A DNA stretch of 64,000 nucleotides from NCBI GenBank assembly GCA_035048485.1, contig CM068582.1, forward strand, positions 18,859,570-18,923,569, in the 5' to 3' direction. The notes beneath the pieces were generated by a model that made no database searches, was not told the origin of the DNA, and saw nothing but the letters and a program-made list of their open reading frames with translations. The position numbers and the translations under genes are program-made. The stretch is from Pteria penguin (lineage: Eukaryota; Mollusca; Bivalvia; Pterioida; Pteriidae). Within the stretch, counting starts at the first letter, position 1, and every line of letters begins with the position of its first letter. Below, piece after piece: positions 50,641-57,850 of this stretch.

Positions 50641-50893
50641 GTAAATATTAATGTGAATCAGATTTTTCATCATTATCATTTTTCAGGAAGTACTACATAA
50701 TTAGCTCTCATGAGCCGATTATCCATGTTATCCTTTGGTATTTCCCACTGATTTGTTTTAGCCAAACGTAATTGTTAAGCATGTGCTTTTGTTGTAGTGC
50801 TATCAAGTTGACTTTTAATTATAAAACTGACTGGAGAGGTGTGTTCTATAATTCTATAATAAGGTTTCGAATTTATTTTTCCTGGTATGATTT

Positions 50894-51493
50894 TTATAAT
50901 AGACCGGATCTCCTATTTGAAACGCGACCGAAATACTTGCGTCGAGGTTTCAGAATATTGTCAAGGGGGAAAACACCGTCTCTATTATAAAGTAGGAAGA
51001 ATGGTGAAAACTTGGTTGAATCTCTGATGTTAAACCTTATAGCTGCTAAGGTTTGATTCAAGTATACATCCCATACTGAACGTTCATCTTTAAGATATTT
51101 TGACATGGCATCATGTAAGGTTCGATGAAATCGTTCGACCTTAGCGTTACCTCGATGATGATAAAATGATGTTGTTACGTGATGAATACTGAAAGCTTCT
51201 AAATTCTTTCTGACAGCTTTATTTACGTTCTCTGTACCATTGTCAGTAACCAGCTGCAATAGCGATCCGTATCTGGGAAATATCTCATTAATGAGCAGAT
51301 GTGTAATGTTATCTACAGACTTATCTTTTACGGCAAATGCTTCTGGGTACCCTGAATACAAATCGACAAATGCGATTATGTATTTGTTGCCAGATAAGGA
51401 AGTGGGGTAAGGTCCGGAAAGATCCAACCCAACTTTAGCCCAAGGATATGGTGGAATGTCTGTTTCCATGAGAGGAGGCTTAACCTTTGTCAA
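50894..51493 (-). CDS. Integrase catalytic core within the Gypsy relic
   Basis: The longest open piece of the relic. The DDE triad is visible: Asp in KVGLDLSGPYP, Asp in VTDNGTENV, Glu in GNAKVERFHRTLHD. The rve fold is followed by TLAAIRFNIRDSTKFSPFFL and a PLDNILKPRRKYFG linker. It ends where the deletion puts it out of frame. It is not a functional gene on its own, since the zinc-binding N-terminus and tail are in other frames. Confidence 0.85.
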   Translation of the reverse strand: MTKVKPPLMETDIPPYPWAKVGLDLSGPYPTSLSGNKYIIAFVDLYSGYPEAFAVKDKSVDNITHLLINEIFPRYGSLLQLVTDNGTENVNKAVRKNLEAFSIHHVTTSFYHHRGNAKVERFHRTLHDAMSKYLKDERSVWDVYLNQTLAAIRFNIRDSTKFSPFFLLYNRDGVFPLDNILKPRRKYFGRVSNRRSGLL

Positions 51494-51828
51494 ATTTCTA
51501 GTCTAACACGATAATATAGACTTAATATACCCCAGCAAACATTGATAGAGTTTCGGCCAGTAATATTGACTCTTTATGTTATAAAAAGTGCGATCTACGC
51601 CGAAAACTCATCGTGGTCCTGCTTGATAACATTCATTCGCAAATGACTTGGTACATACAGTCTAGGTGTGGGTTTATCATTGATGTCAGATATATAATAT
51701 AATACATCTCTCACCATCAAATGACGTGCTTGATCAACATTTGACGCTTCACCATTTCCAGCTGATTTTTAAGTTGTAACATGTCCGAATCCTTGTCCTG
51801 TTCGTCAAGTACATTAAAACATTTTAGA

Positions 51829-52053
51829 TCATTCACATTTGGCAGTTTTACAGCTAGCGCGGTCTCTTGGTTCCAATCTATTAGAGTTTAAAGCATTAAC
51901 CTCTAGTGTGTTTCGGTGAATATCCGGTATATTACCCGGGTTTTCATCCAACACATTGATAGGCTCTTGAGGACACCGTGATAACAAATCAGCACAGGTG
52001 TTCTCTAGACCCGCTATATATTCAATTTTGCAATTATAAGCCATTATATTCAT
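51829..52053 (-). CDS. RNase H C-terminal piece of the Gypsy relic
   Basis: MNIMAYNCKIEYIAGLENT then CADLLSRCPQEP is the classic end of the RNase H domain and the start of the connection region in Ty3/Gypsy pol. The upstream RNase H strand is in another frame (HTTHKPLKYIL, 52,080-52,140). The downstream part changes frame after 51,829. Confidence 0.78.
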   Translation of the reverse strand: MNIMAYNCKIEYIAGLENTCADLLSRCPQEPINVLDENPGNIPDIHRNTLEVNALNSNRLEPRDRASCKTAKCE

Positions 52054-52140
52054 TCCCCAAAGTTAAATCTTTTTTATTTTCCATAGGGGCGTCAAGAATA
52101 TATTTAAGGGGCTTGTGAGTAGTATGTATGTGCTACCTAT

Positions 52141-52356
52141 GGTCGAGAACTTCCGGTTTAGACATGCGCAGAACTGTTCAAAAATGAGACCGTTCTGCGC
52201 AGGTCCGTAAGTGACGTCACAGCCGCCCTATTTGACCGAAAATGACGTCACTTAGCAACCACCATGGTTACGCCCGGTAGGTGGCGCATCCAAGGGACGT
52301 AACCGCGTCCGGAAATGACGTCATACACAAAGACAAATCAACACGACTTTCTATAC
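52141..52356. promoter_or_regulatory. CRE-like cluster and stem-loop at the edge of the viral block
   Basis: Three perfect TGACGTCA palindromes lie at 52,212-52,219, 52,243-52,250 and 52,316-52,323. A 10-bp inverted repeat TGCGCAGAAC/GTTCTGCGCA (52,165-52,174 and 52,192-52,201) could form a stem with a 17-nt loop. The stretch is GC-richer than its surroundings. TGACGTCA is the ATF/CREB consensus; use as an enhancer is inference. Confidence 0.6.
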
Positions 52357-52360
52357 TTTA

Positions 52361-52582
52361 TTAAAAACGTAATTCGCAATAACTAGACATCAGTAATAGA
52401 AGATAAGGACACCCATCATCTATAGTCTCTATAGTTTGCAGATAAAATCTCACTTCGTATGGTATTTTACAATAACCTAATGGTAAATGGAAATTATCTA
52501 ATGGTACATCCAATGCTTTCAAGTAATAGACCAACCCTAAAGTATATTGGAAAGTACTATCCGGCCAAAAGAACGGCCGCAT
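52361..52582 (-). CDS. Small ORF of the viral block (73 aa), unknown
   Basis: Starts with ATG at 52,582 (RPFFWPDSTFQYTLG) and ends in CELRF. It is rich in aromatic residues and hydrophobic, with no family recognised. Its TAA lies inside an AATAAA signal on the minus strand (52,362-52,357), which makes it the likely last gene of the leftward transcription unit. It may be the 3' piece of a longer gene, as frames upstream are broken. Confidence 0.5.
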   Translation of the reverse strand: MRPFFWPDSTFQYTLGLVYYLKALDVPLDNFHLPLGYCKIPYEVRFYLQTIETIDDGCPYLLLLMSSYCELRF

Positions 52583-52646
52583 GATTAAAGACGAGTATGT
52601 GATTTTACTTTAAAAGTAAGTTTTCATACGATTTTCATAGACTTCT

Positions 52647-53119
52647 TCAAATCCAAATATTTTCAACATAAACGTAGATATTATCCAATCTACTCAGGTT
52701 CTTGTAATAATATCTACTGCTCTTAAGCCGAACTATTCTAGAGGCCGGTTCCTCACAGACGTTTTCTAAGAACACTGCCATTTGGTAATGACAAGTGGTC
52801 GTTCCTTTGACATAAATCATACTAACAAAATTCGAATAAAAGAAAAAACCACCTAAGGTAGAAATTATCACAGATATGAGGTCATATATCTCCAAACTGC
52901 TGTAAAGTCTTATGATGGCAAAACAAAAGGTACCGGATCCGGACACGTACAACGTTGTATTACTTCTGGAAAATCCATCATCACCAATTTAAAAATCTCC
53001 ATCACGTGTTTACCATCGCACCATAACGGAAGGCAAGTGATGTAATATATATTGTCATTGATATGAAATACTCGTCTCGGTATGTAATCAATCATGTGGT
53101 TATGAACACTATGTGCCAT
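52647..53119 (-). pseudogene. Frameshifted ORF pair of the viral block, unknown product
   Basis: The first frame runs from ATG 53,119 (MAHSVHNHMIDYIPRRVFH) to a stop at 52,910. A second frame covers 52,952-52,647 (GTFCFAIIRLYSSLEIYDLI to VENIWI). The 43-base overlap and similar composition suggest one gene split by a small indel near 52,930. No signature is recognised. The second piece contains a hydrophobic stretch (LISVIISTLGGFFFYSNFV) that could span a membrane. Confidence 0.45.
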
Positions 53120-53178
53120 GTTTTCTTAACAAAAGAGTGAGTCACAAACATATCATTAAAGTTTATTCAAAAACAGTC

Positions 53179-53451
53179 TCATATTATTTGATCGTCGTAA
53201 TCTTCGATCTGTACGTCACTAGGAACGTATTCGCTCTCGTAATCATTAGACCGCACGTCTCTAGGAACGTATTCGCTCATCCAGACCCAGATTATCCTAA
53301 TTAACGGTAAAGACGTGACGCAACATTTAATCGACCGAGACGAAAAAAAGACGTAGAGCTTCATGGTTAAATGACAGAAAACAGTTTCAGTACTAAAACG
53401 AACATAACGAGTAACACCATGGCGGTTATATCTATGTTGACGAGAACGCAT
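53179..53451 (-). CDS. 90-aa ORF with a duplicated acidic C-terminus, unknown
   Basis: ATG at 53,451; the start is basic (MRSRQHRYNRHG) and the end acidic. Two 14-residue repeats lie side by side near the C-terminus, SEYVPRDVRSNDYE and SEYVPSDVQIEDYD, mirrored by a DNA repeat containing GAACGTATTCGCTC at 53,222 and 53,266. TGAAGTA (minus TACTTCA) lies at 53,502-53,508, about 50 bases upstream, as for other ORFs of the block. An AATAAA follows the stop by about 12 bases (53,167-53,162). Confidence 0.5.
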   Translation of the reverse strand: MRSRQHRYNRHGVTRYVRFSTETVFCHLTMKLYVFFSSRSIKCCVTSLPLIRIIWVWMSEYVPRDVRSNDYESEYVPSDVQIEDYDDQII

Positions 53452-53555
53452 ATGGGTTCACGTGGATCCATGTCGAACGAATCGGCATACATTTGGTCTT
53501 TTGAAGTACAAAATATCACGAAAACCGTCTAAAATGTGGACGATAGACGTTATAC

Positions 53556-54166
53556 CTAAAGAACTTCGTTACTCACGTGTGGAAACCTGTAATGTCTCGT
53601 ATCCGGATAACACTCTAGGTCGATGTATCGACTGTTGTATCCGTCTTCCAGGTCCACCACGAAACACACGGGGCAAAGGCGGTAACACGCATAACAACAA
53701 TGTAAGTGAAGTTTTTTCATCGACAAGATATGTAGATACTTTCGTATAGCGATATGGTTTGGGGTAAAGACGTGCGAATACCACTTGAAATCGCCCAAGG
53801 TATTTGGATAGTTATATATTCTGAGTCTCCCATTCCACGAAACGTGATACATGGTCGAATCAAATAAGAAAAAAAGACTGACGTTGCTTTTTTCACTATT
53901 TACTATAAAATTCGCCGGTGTGACAAATGACAATGCTTTGGTACGGTACCCCTTCGGCCCAAAAGTTCATACATCGACCCATGGTATACCTGTATATGTT
54001 TGTATCGTAGACTTTTTTCACGGTCATCTGGAAGATGTGTTTCTGTGGTTCATAAAAAAAAAGCTTGAAACGAACTATTCAGAATCAATCCCAAACGTTT
54101 ATAGAAATTGGTGATATGTACCAAAGCACTTCTTCGTTCCACATGCAGAACGTTAGGACACAACAT
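53556..54166 (-). pseudogene. Viral-block gene broken into three frames, unknown product
   Basis: An ATG at 54,166 opens a 38-residue frame that ends just past a run of nine A (54,054-54,062, plus strand). A second frame (KKVYDTNIYRY, MNFWAEGVPYQS) continues to a stop at 53,896-53,898. A third covers 53,933-53,556 (MYHVSWNGRLRIYNYP, CCYACYRLCPVCFVVD). Position and order suggest one gene with two small indels, the first at the homopolymer. A cysteine-rich stretch is present but no known fold. The start lies about 25-38 bases below a TTACCTGAAGTA element (54,191-54,202). Confidence 0.5.
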
Positions 54167-54217
54167 TGTTTAAAACGAACAACACGTTTTTTACCTGAAG
54201 TAGAAAATCGATCGAAA

Positions 54218-54469
54218 TTAAGATTTATTTGCGATGGAATTTAGGTATTGAACGACCAGATCGTTTTTCAGAGCCGGATAATAATAGTCGTATAATCGAT
54301 CTTGATTCTCGATGGTCCATCGGATTCTTCCATATTGGTGTAACTCCCTCAAATCTTGTTTAGTCAGACCGTTGTTATCGGTCAACTCTTTCAAGTCTAG
54401 CATAGTCAGATCTTTATTCTCTGGTATATCTTCTAAAACTCTATGCGTCTTCGAACAAAGACAGCCCAT
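54218..54469 (-). CDS. 83-aa protein with N-myristoylation-type start (MGCLCSK)
   Basis: I choose the ATG at 54,469 because it gives MGCLCSK: Gly-2 plus Cys-3 and Cys-5 is a standard myristoylation/palmitoylation start. The longer frame from 54,532 overlaps the upstream gene by 10 bases and would hide this signal. The rest is charged and helical (LTMLDLKELTDNNGLTKQDL). It would be expected at the cytoplasmic face of membranes. AATAAA lies within the last codons (minus strand, about 54,228). Family unknown. Confidence 0.55.
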   Translation of the reverse strand: MGCLCSKTHRVLEDIPENKDLTMLDLKELTDNNGLTKQDLRELHQYGRIRWTIENQDRLYDYYYPALKNDLVVQYLNSIANKS

Positions 54470-54522
54470 GCTTGCCCCCAAAAAACAACAACAAAATTCC
54501 TTATATAAAAAATATTTTAATT

Positions 54523-55092
54523 TCATGTCCATTTTCCAAACAACGTGTTTTCTAATGCCATGTAACTGTTACCGAAGAACACCGTGCTGTAATATCTCTG
54601 AGTGTAAGTACATTCTGGTGCGAAGAGGTTATCGTAGATATCCTTTAAGATTCTTCTTCTCCAATAACCGCACCAAGTCTGTGGTCCTACGAACGGACGA
54701 TCTACATCGTCTTTGGTTTCCAGAGTGATCTTATGAGTGTCGAAGATCTCTTTCATCAACCTCTTGATACGACGACCTTGTCTCTTAACCCAAGAATATC
54801 TTTTTGAACTATATTCGGGATAATCTCTTTCGTAGATATGAACGAAGACCGACGGAATACTATTCCGTTTGATTTTCAACCGTCTCTCCGAAGATTCGAA
54901 AGCATGTTCGTATTCCACGTGTCTCCACAATCGCATCAAATAAGGTTCGGGTATGTGCCAGCGGCTAGTATCGGCGTCTCCGCTGGCAGTACACTCGTTC
55001 ACGACGGCATGTGGTCCCACGTTCGATCCATCTCCCGCAAAATCGGGGGTGACGAAAACACCGTCGGCGAAATATGAAATGGGTGGTATCAT
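54523..55092 (-). CDS. 189-aa ORF of the viral block, unknown
   Basis: ATG at 55,092 (MIPPISYFADGVFVTPDFAG), uninterrupted to TGA at 54,523. The middle part is strongly basic (RYSWVKRQGRRIKRLMKEIF) and Trp/Arg-rich (GPQTWCGYWRRRILKDIYD). No family is recognised; nucleic-acid binding is only a guess from charge. It is the first gene left of the palindromic promoter (55,123-55,264), with the TACTTCA element about 30-40 bases upstream of the start. Its stop overlaps the next possible ATG (ATGGACATGA). Confidence 0.62.
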   Translation of the reverse strand: MIPPISYFADGVFVTPDFAGDGSNVGPHAVVNECTASGDADTSRWHIPEPYLMRLWRHVEYEHAFESSERRLKIKRNSIPSVFVHIYERDYPEYSSKRYSWVKRQGRRIKRLMKEIFDTHKITLETKDDVDRPFVGPQTWCGYWRRRILKDIYDNLFAPECTYTQRYYSTVFFGNSYMALENTLFGKWT

Positions 55093-55122
55093 CTTTAAAA
55101 AAAAAAAAGAAAAAAATTTTTA

Positions 55123-55264
55123 CCTGAAGTATGCTTTTAGCGGACCTCATAGAAACCACCAATGTCACTAATAAGTGACATATATAAGTAACATATTAGT
55201 CATGTTATTAGTGACCAATTTTGTACGGGGTTTACTTTGAGGTCCGCCAAAACCATACTTCAGT
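55123..55264. promoter_or_regulatory. Palindromic bidirectional promoter of the viral block
   Basis: The outer arms 55,123-55,151 and 55,236-55,264 are inverted repeats matching at 25 of 29 positions (cores CGGACCTC/GAGGTCCG and GAAGTATG/CATACTTC). The inner arms GTCACTAATAA (55,164-55,174) and TTATTAGTGAC (55,205-55,215) are perfect. TATATAAG lies at 55,181-55,188. The arms point at the starts of a leftward gene (55,092) and a rightward gene (55,299), each about 35-40 bases from a TACTTCA copy. Confidence 0.75.
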
Positions 55265-55298
55265 GGAAAGATTTTTCCAAAAAATTTCAAAGAGCACA

Positions 55299-56162
55299 AT
55301 GTTGTCGTTACAAGAGCTTACCATCAGGAAGATCAAAGAGAAGCAGTTGCCCACATACAGGCTTCCGAAACTCATGCAAGAAGCCGTCATACGTCAGCCA
55401 GACTACACGATGAAGATCATCTTCTTCATGAACAACCTCAAACGAGATCATCACGGAATCCACTTTAAATCGATTCCGATGTTAACTCGAGAGGTATACA
55501 CGGAGAGGATACCCATTCCATATTCCAATAGATACGGATTGATAACGAAAGAGGACGGCAACGTGTATGACATGTATACGGACATAGCGTATTTGGCGTA
55601 TTTACACAAGAGACGCCATTTCGAAAGGATATCCGTCGCCATACACGTGTATGGAGCAGAATCGTTCGAATACGAGATGATTCACGGATGTCTCGGAGTC
55701 ATGTATAAAAACATATCGACAACGATATACGAGAGATATAATTTATTCAAGGAGATAAAAGAGACAGAGCACAAAGGAACGAAAAGACCCGATGGTGAAC
55801 GAACGTCATACACGAGCGCCGTTCTTAGGTACAGCAACCTCTCAAAGAGAATCACTCGATTTTTATCGTCTCTCTATTTCAAGTTATACAACGACGAGAC
55901 GGATAGAATGGTGTTTTCCATGATCACGGGAATCGTTCATCAGCCCAAAAGCGGAGAGGATCTATACGATCTAAAGAACGAAAGGACGTATATCGATAGC
56001 CTCGAAAAAATAAACGAGATACACAGCCGTTTAACGTACACGTTTTTGAAAATTCACGAAACGAGGATGATGACACTTCTATATCGATTCGTTCAAGAAA
56101 GAGCATCCTTAATTGGGACGGAGATGGAAGAGCATTTTAATCACTTTACTCGTGTTCAATAA
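55299..56162 (+). CDS. 287-aa ORF of the viral block, unknown
   Basis: ATG at 55,299 (MLSLQELTIRKIKEKQLP); the upstream extension in the same frame runs through the promoter palindrome and is not used. Uninterrupted, helical and charged (HLKRD-type stretches such as MKIIFFMNNLKRDHHGIHF, YLAYLHKRRHFERIS), with no catalytic motif I recognise. Codon use is less AT-biased than in the neighbouring DUF6589 genes. The TAA (56,160-56,162) lies within AATAAA (56,158-56,163), a compact viral-style end. It converges on the protein-X-like frame. Confidence 0.65.
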   Translation: MLSLQELTIRKIKEKQLPTYRLPKLMQEAVIRQPDYTMKIIFFMNNLKRDHHGIHFKSIPMLTREVYTERIPIPYSNRYGLITKEDGNVYDMYTDIAYLAYLHKRRHFERISVAIHVYGAESFEYEMIHGCLGVMYKNISTTIYERYNLFKEIKETEHKGTKRPDGERTSYTSAVLRYSNLSKRITRFLSSLYFKLYNDETDRMVFSMITGIVHQPKSGEDLYDLKNERTYIDSLEKINEIHSRLTYTFLKIHETRMMTLLYRFVQERASLIGTEMEEHFNHFTRVQ

Positions 56163-56180
56163 AACCGTAGAAATCGTAGT

Positions 56181-56510
56181 CTATCTTCTTCCAGCAGCCA
56201 CGGCGGCTTCGATTCCAGCCGAGATTCCGGACCCGGCTAATGCAGATAAGCTAACGGGGACTAAGAAAGCGAATCCTCCCCGTTGTTGTCTTCTTCTTCA
56301 TCCACTACCCACTTGGTTGGCAACCCCTTTCTTTAAGACGGGTACACCTCTAACTTGACGTACTAATCCCCGAAATTTTTTCTTCACTAATTTTTCCATA
56401 TTATTTATGATGGGCTTTAATACGGGCTCTTTCTTTATGGCATGAGCTATAATCTGTTTGTATTTCTGTAGAGGTAAGTATAAGACTTTCTTCATGGTTA
56501 TGACAAGCAT
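56181..56510 (-). pseudogene. Protein X-like small basic ORF, interrupted by one stop
   Basis: A lysine/arginine-rich frame begins at ATG 56,510; ATG 56,495 fits the TATA box at 56,524-56,531 better. It ends in TGA at 56,298-56,300. The same frame continues with a basic cluster, then GGFAFLVPVSLSALAG and an Ala/Gly-rich hydrophobic end, to TAG at 56,181-56,183. Basic residues followed by GGF and a hydrophobic, Ala-rich tail is the layout of adenovirus core protein X and of similar proteins in adintoviruses. The stop may be decay or a sequencing error. Homology is inferred from layout only, so it is tentative. Confidence 0.45.
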
Positions 56511-56596
56511 TTCTAAAGGCCTTTATTTATACCCAAAACGTTCGAAAACCGTTAAGAAGTATAAATTAGGCCCACCATTTCCCCATTCGACCAAAC
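56511..56596. promoter_or_regulatory. Divergent TATA boxes between protein X-like and PLA2 genes
   Basis: TATAAATA on the minus strand at 56,531-56,524 and TATAAATT on the plus strand at 56,560-56,567 point away from each other. The plus box is 37 bases before the PLA2 ATG. The minus box is only about 14 bases from the first ATG at 56,510, which favours the second ATG at 56,495. Confidence 0.6.
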
Positions 56597-56983
56597 ATGA
56601 AAAACGCGACGAAAAAAACTCGAAAAAACACGAAGAAAAACATTCGAGGAAGAAGCTGGTTTAACAAATTTTTAAACAAGAATACCAGAGAATATCATTT
56701 ACCGGGACACAATTTTACGGGACCCGGAACCAATTTGAAGAGAAGATTGAACCCGGACGGGACATACAAAGCATGGTCTAAGCCCATCAACAAAGTAGAT
56801 CACATAGCATACGTACACGACAAATGTTATTCAAAGTACAATGACACATCTAACAGGAACAACATATGCGACAAAAACATGTTGTCTTCGCTAAAAAAAA
56901 TGAAATCCCCCTCGTTCAGAGAACGGATGGAAAGAAGGCTCGTAAGTGCTTTAATTGGATCTAAAAAGAGATTTGGACTATAA
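56597..56983 (+). CDS. Phospholipase A2-like protein of Polinton/adintovirus/parvovirus type
   Basis: 128 residues, uninterrupted. After a basic N-terminus (KKTRKNTKKNIRGR) comes LPGHNFTGPGTNL, the glycine-rich calcium loop. It is followed by NPDGTYKAWSKPINKVDHIA and VHDKCYSKYND with the catalytic His-Asp pair, then CDKNML and a basic C-terminus. This is the viral-type PLA2 fold, used in parvoviral capsids to breach endosomal membranes and also found in Polinton/adintovirus genomes. Here it is a stand-alone gene. Start chosen at the ATG 37 bases after a TATA box; an AATAAA lies at about 57,003. It is the best family assignment in the viral block. Confidence 0.8.
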   Translation: MKNATKKTRKNTKKNIRGRSWFNKFLNKNTREYHLPGHNFTGPGTNLKRRLNPDGTYKAWSKPINKVDHIAYVHDKCYSKYNDTSNRNNICDKNMLSSLKKMKSPSFRERMERRLVSALIGSKKRFGL

Positions 56984-57025
56984 AAACGATTTGTAGCAAA
57001 AACAATAAAAAAACTAGAGCTGACC

Positions 57026-57043
57026 TTGTTGGCGAGCCAACAA
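57026..57043. terminator. Perfect 8-bp hairpin after the PLA2 gene
   Basis: TTGTTGGC and GCCAACAA are separated by GA, about 20 bases beyond the AATAAA at 57,003. It may mark the right edge of the viral block; the role is unknown. Confidence 0.4.
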
Positions 57044-57216
57044 AAAGGTTTCACAAGACTCAGATGAAAAAGTTAAGACCAAATGTCTTGGCTTTTTGTT
57101 GTTCTTGGATTGAAAATGAAGAATTCAGCATGAAAGATTTTTCTCCGGGGAATAAGAGGAGGAAATATTTTGGGACCACATCCCTTTGTGGGGCCCCAAG
57201 GTATGCGGAAAGGACT
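57044..57216. other. Flank of the viral block, no gene supported
   Basis: An open frame covers 57,064-57,348 (LRPNVLAFCCSWIENEEF) but has no family features and runs on into the tandem repeat. GGGGCCCC at 57,190 is part of an imperfect inverted repeat with TTTGTGG and CCACA. Confidence 0.4.
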
Positions 57217-57850
57217 GTGAAACCGTTAAATCTGACCGCAAATATCTTAAAAACGGTAAGGGATATGGAAAAAAAAACTTTAGGTGAATATATACATTTT
57301 ATTTTTCACGAAGAATCGATTCCAACCATTCCCGATTCGATCGGATGAAAAGTAAGGGAGCTATGACGTCATTTAAATAGTATTACGTCATGTTCAGGAA
57401 TTTCGCACCATGCCAAATCCCACTTGTCAGTCGGTAAATATTTTTATTCTGTATCATGCTACCAAATTTCACACCACTAGCTTTATAAATAAGCGAAACA
57501 CAGCTTCCTGAAGTTGAAAAGTGTATTTTCAGGAATGGTGAAACCATGAATTTTGACGGCAAATATCTCGAAAACGGTAAGAGATATCGAAATTCTGTTG
57601 GTAGTAAGTCGGATGTTAAATTTTCACGCAGAATCGATTCCAATCATCCCCGATTCGATCCGATGATAAATAAGGGAGATATGACGTCATTTACAAAGTA
57701 TGACGTCATTTTCATGGAGCCAAATTCCTCTTGCCAGTCGGTAAATATTCTCAATCTCTATCATGCTACCAAATTTCACACCCCTAACTTCCTCAATAAG
57801 CGAAACACAGCTTCCTGCAATCACAGAAGCCGACTCAATAAAGTAATTGT
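57217..57850. repeat. 321-bp imperfect direct repeat with CRE-like pairs
   Basis: GTGAAACC begins copy 1 at 57,217 and copy 2 at 57,538. Both share AAACGGTAAG, GAATCGATTCCAA, CCCGATTCGATC, CAGTCGGTAAATATT, CATGCTACCAAATTTCACAC and AAGCGAAACACAGCTTCCTG. Each copy holds a pair of TGACGTCA-type sites: 57,364 and TTACGTCA at 57,383 in copy 1; 57,682 and 57,701 in copy 2. No gene is seen here. Whether it belongs to the viral block is unclear. Confidence 0.8.

Larger units (their letters stand above)
50680..52140 (-). pseudogene. Ty3/Gypsy retrotransposon pol relic (RNase H to integrase tail)
   Basis: Read on the minus strand, pieces of one pol gene appear in order but in different frames. They are the RNase H end (HTTHKPLKYILDAPMENK then NTCADLLSR), the linker (LRLYVPSHLRMNVIKQ-like, QYYWPKLYQ), the integrase core, GDPVYYKNHTRKNK, YYRIIEHTSPVSFIIKSQLD, and a tail NQWEIPKDNMDNRLMRANYV down to about 50,680. 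Frameshifts lie near 52,050, 51,830, 51,720 and 51,500. A deletion near 50,930 removes the residues after LKPRRKYFG. The reverse transcriptase, gag and LTRs are absent, and the left-hand viral block begins right where RNase H is cut (about 52,140). Confidence 0.82.

Noticed and set aside
53462..54114. Plus-strand ORFs at 53,462-53,749 and 53,851-54,114
   Set aside because: Antisense to the better-supported leftward gene; no motif, promoter or poly(A) arrangement fits.
54312..54728. Plus-strand 138-aa ORF
   Set aside because: Antisense shadow of the MGCLCSK and 189-aa ORFs, with no signal at its start.
52141..57045. Viral block as an integrated densovirus (parvovirus)
   Set aside because: PLA2 and the near-5-kb length fit, but no NS1/SF3 helicase or capsid protein is seen, and PLA2 is a separate small gene beside a protein-X-like frame.
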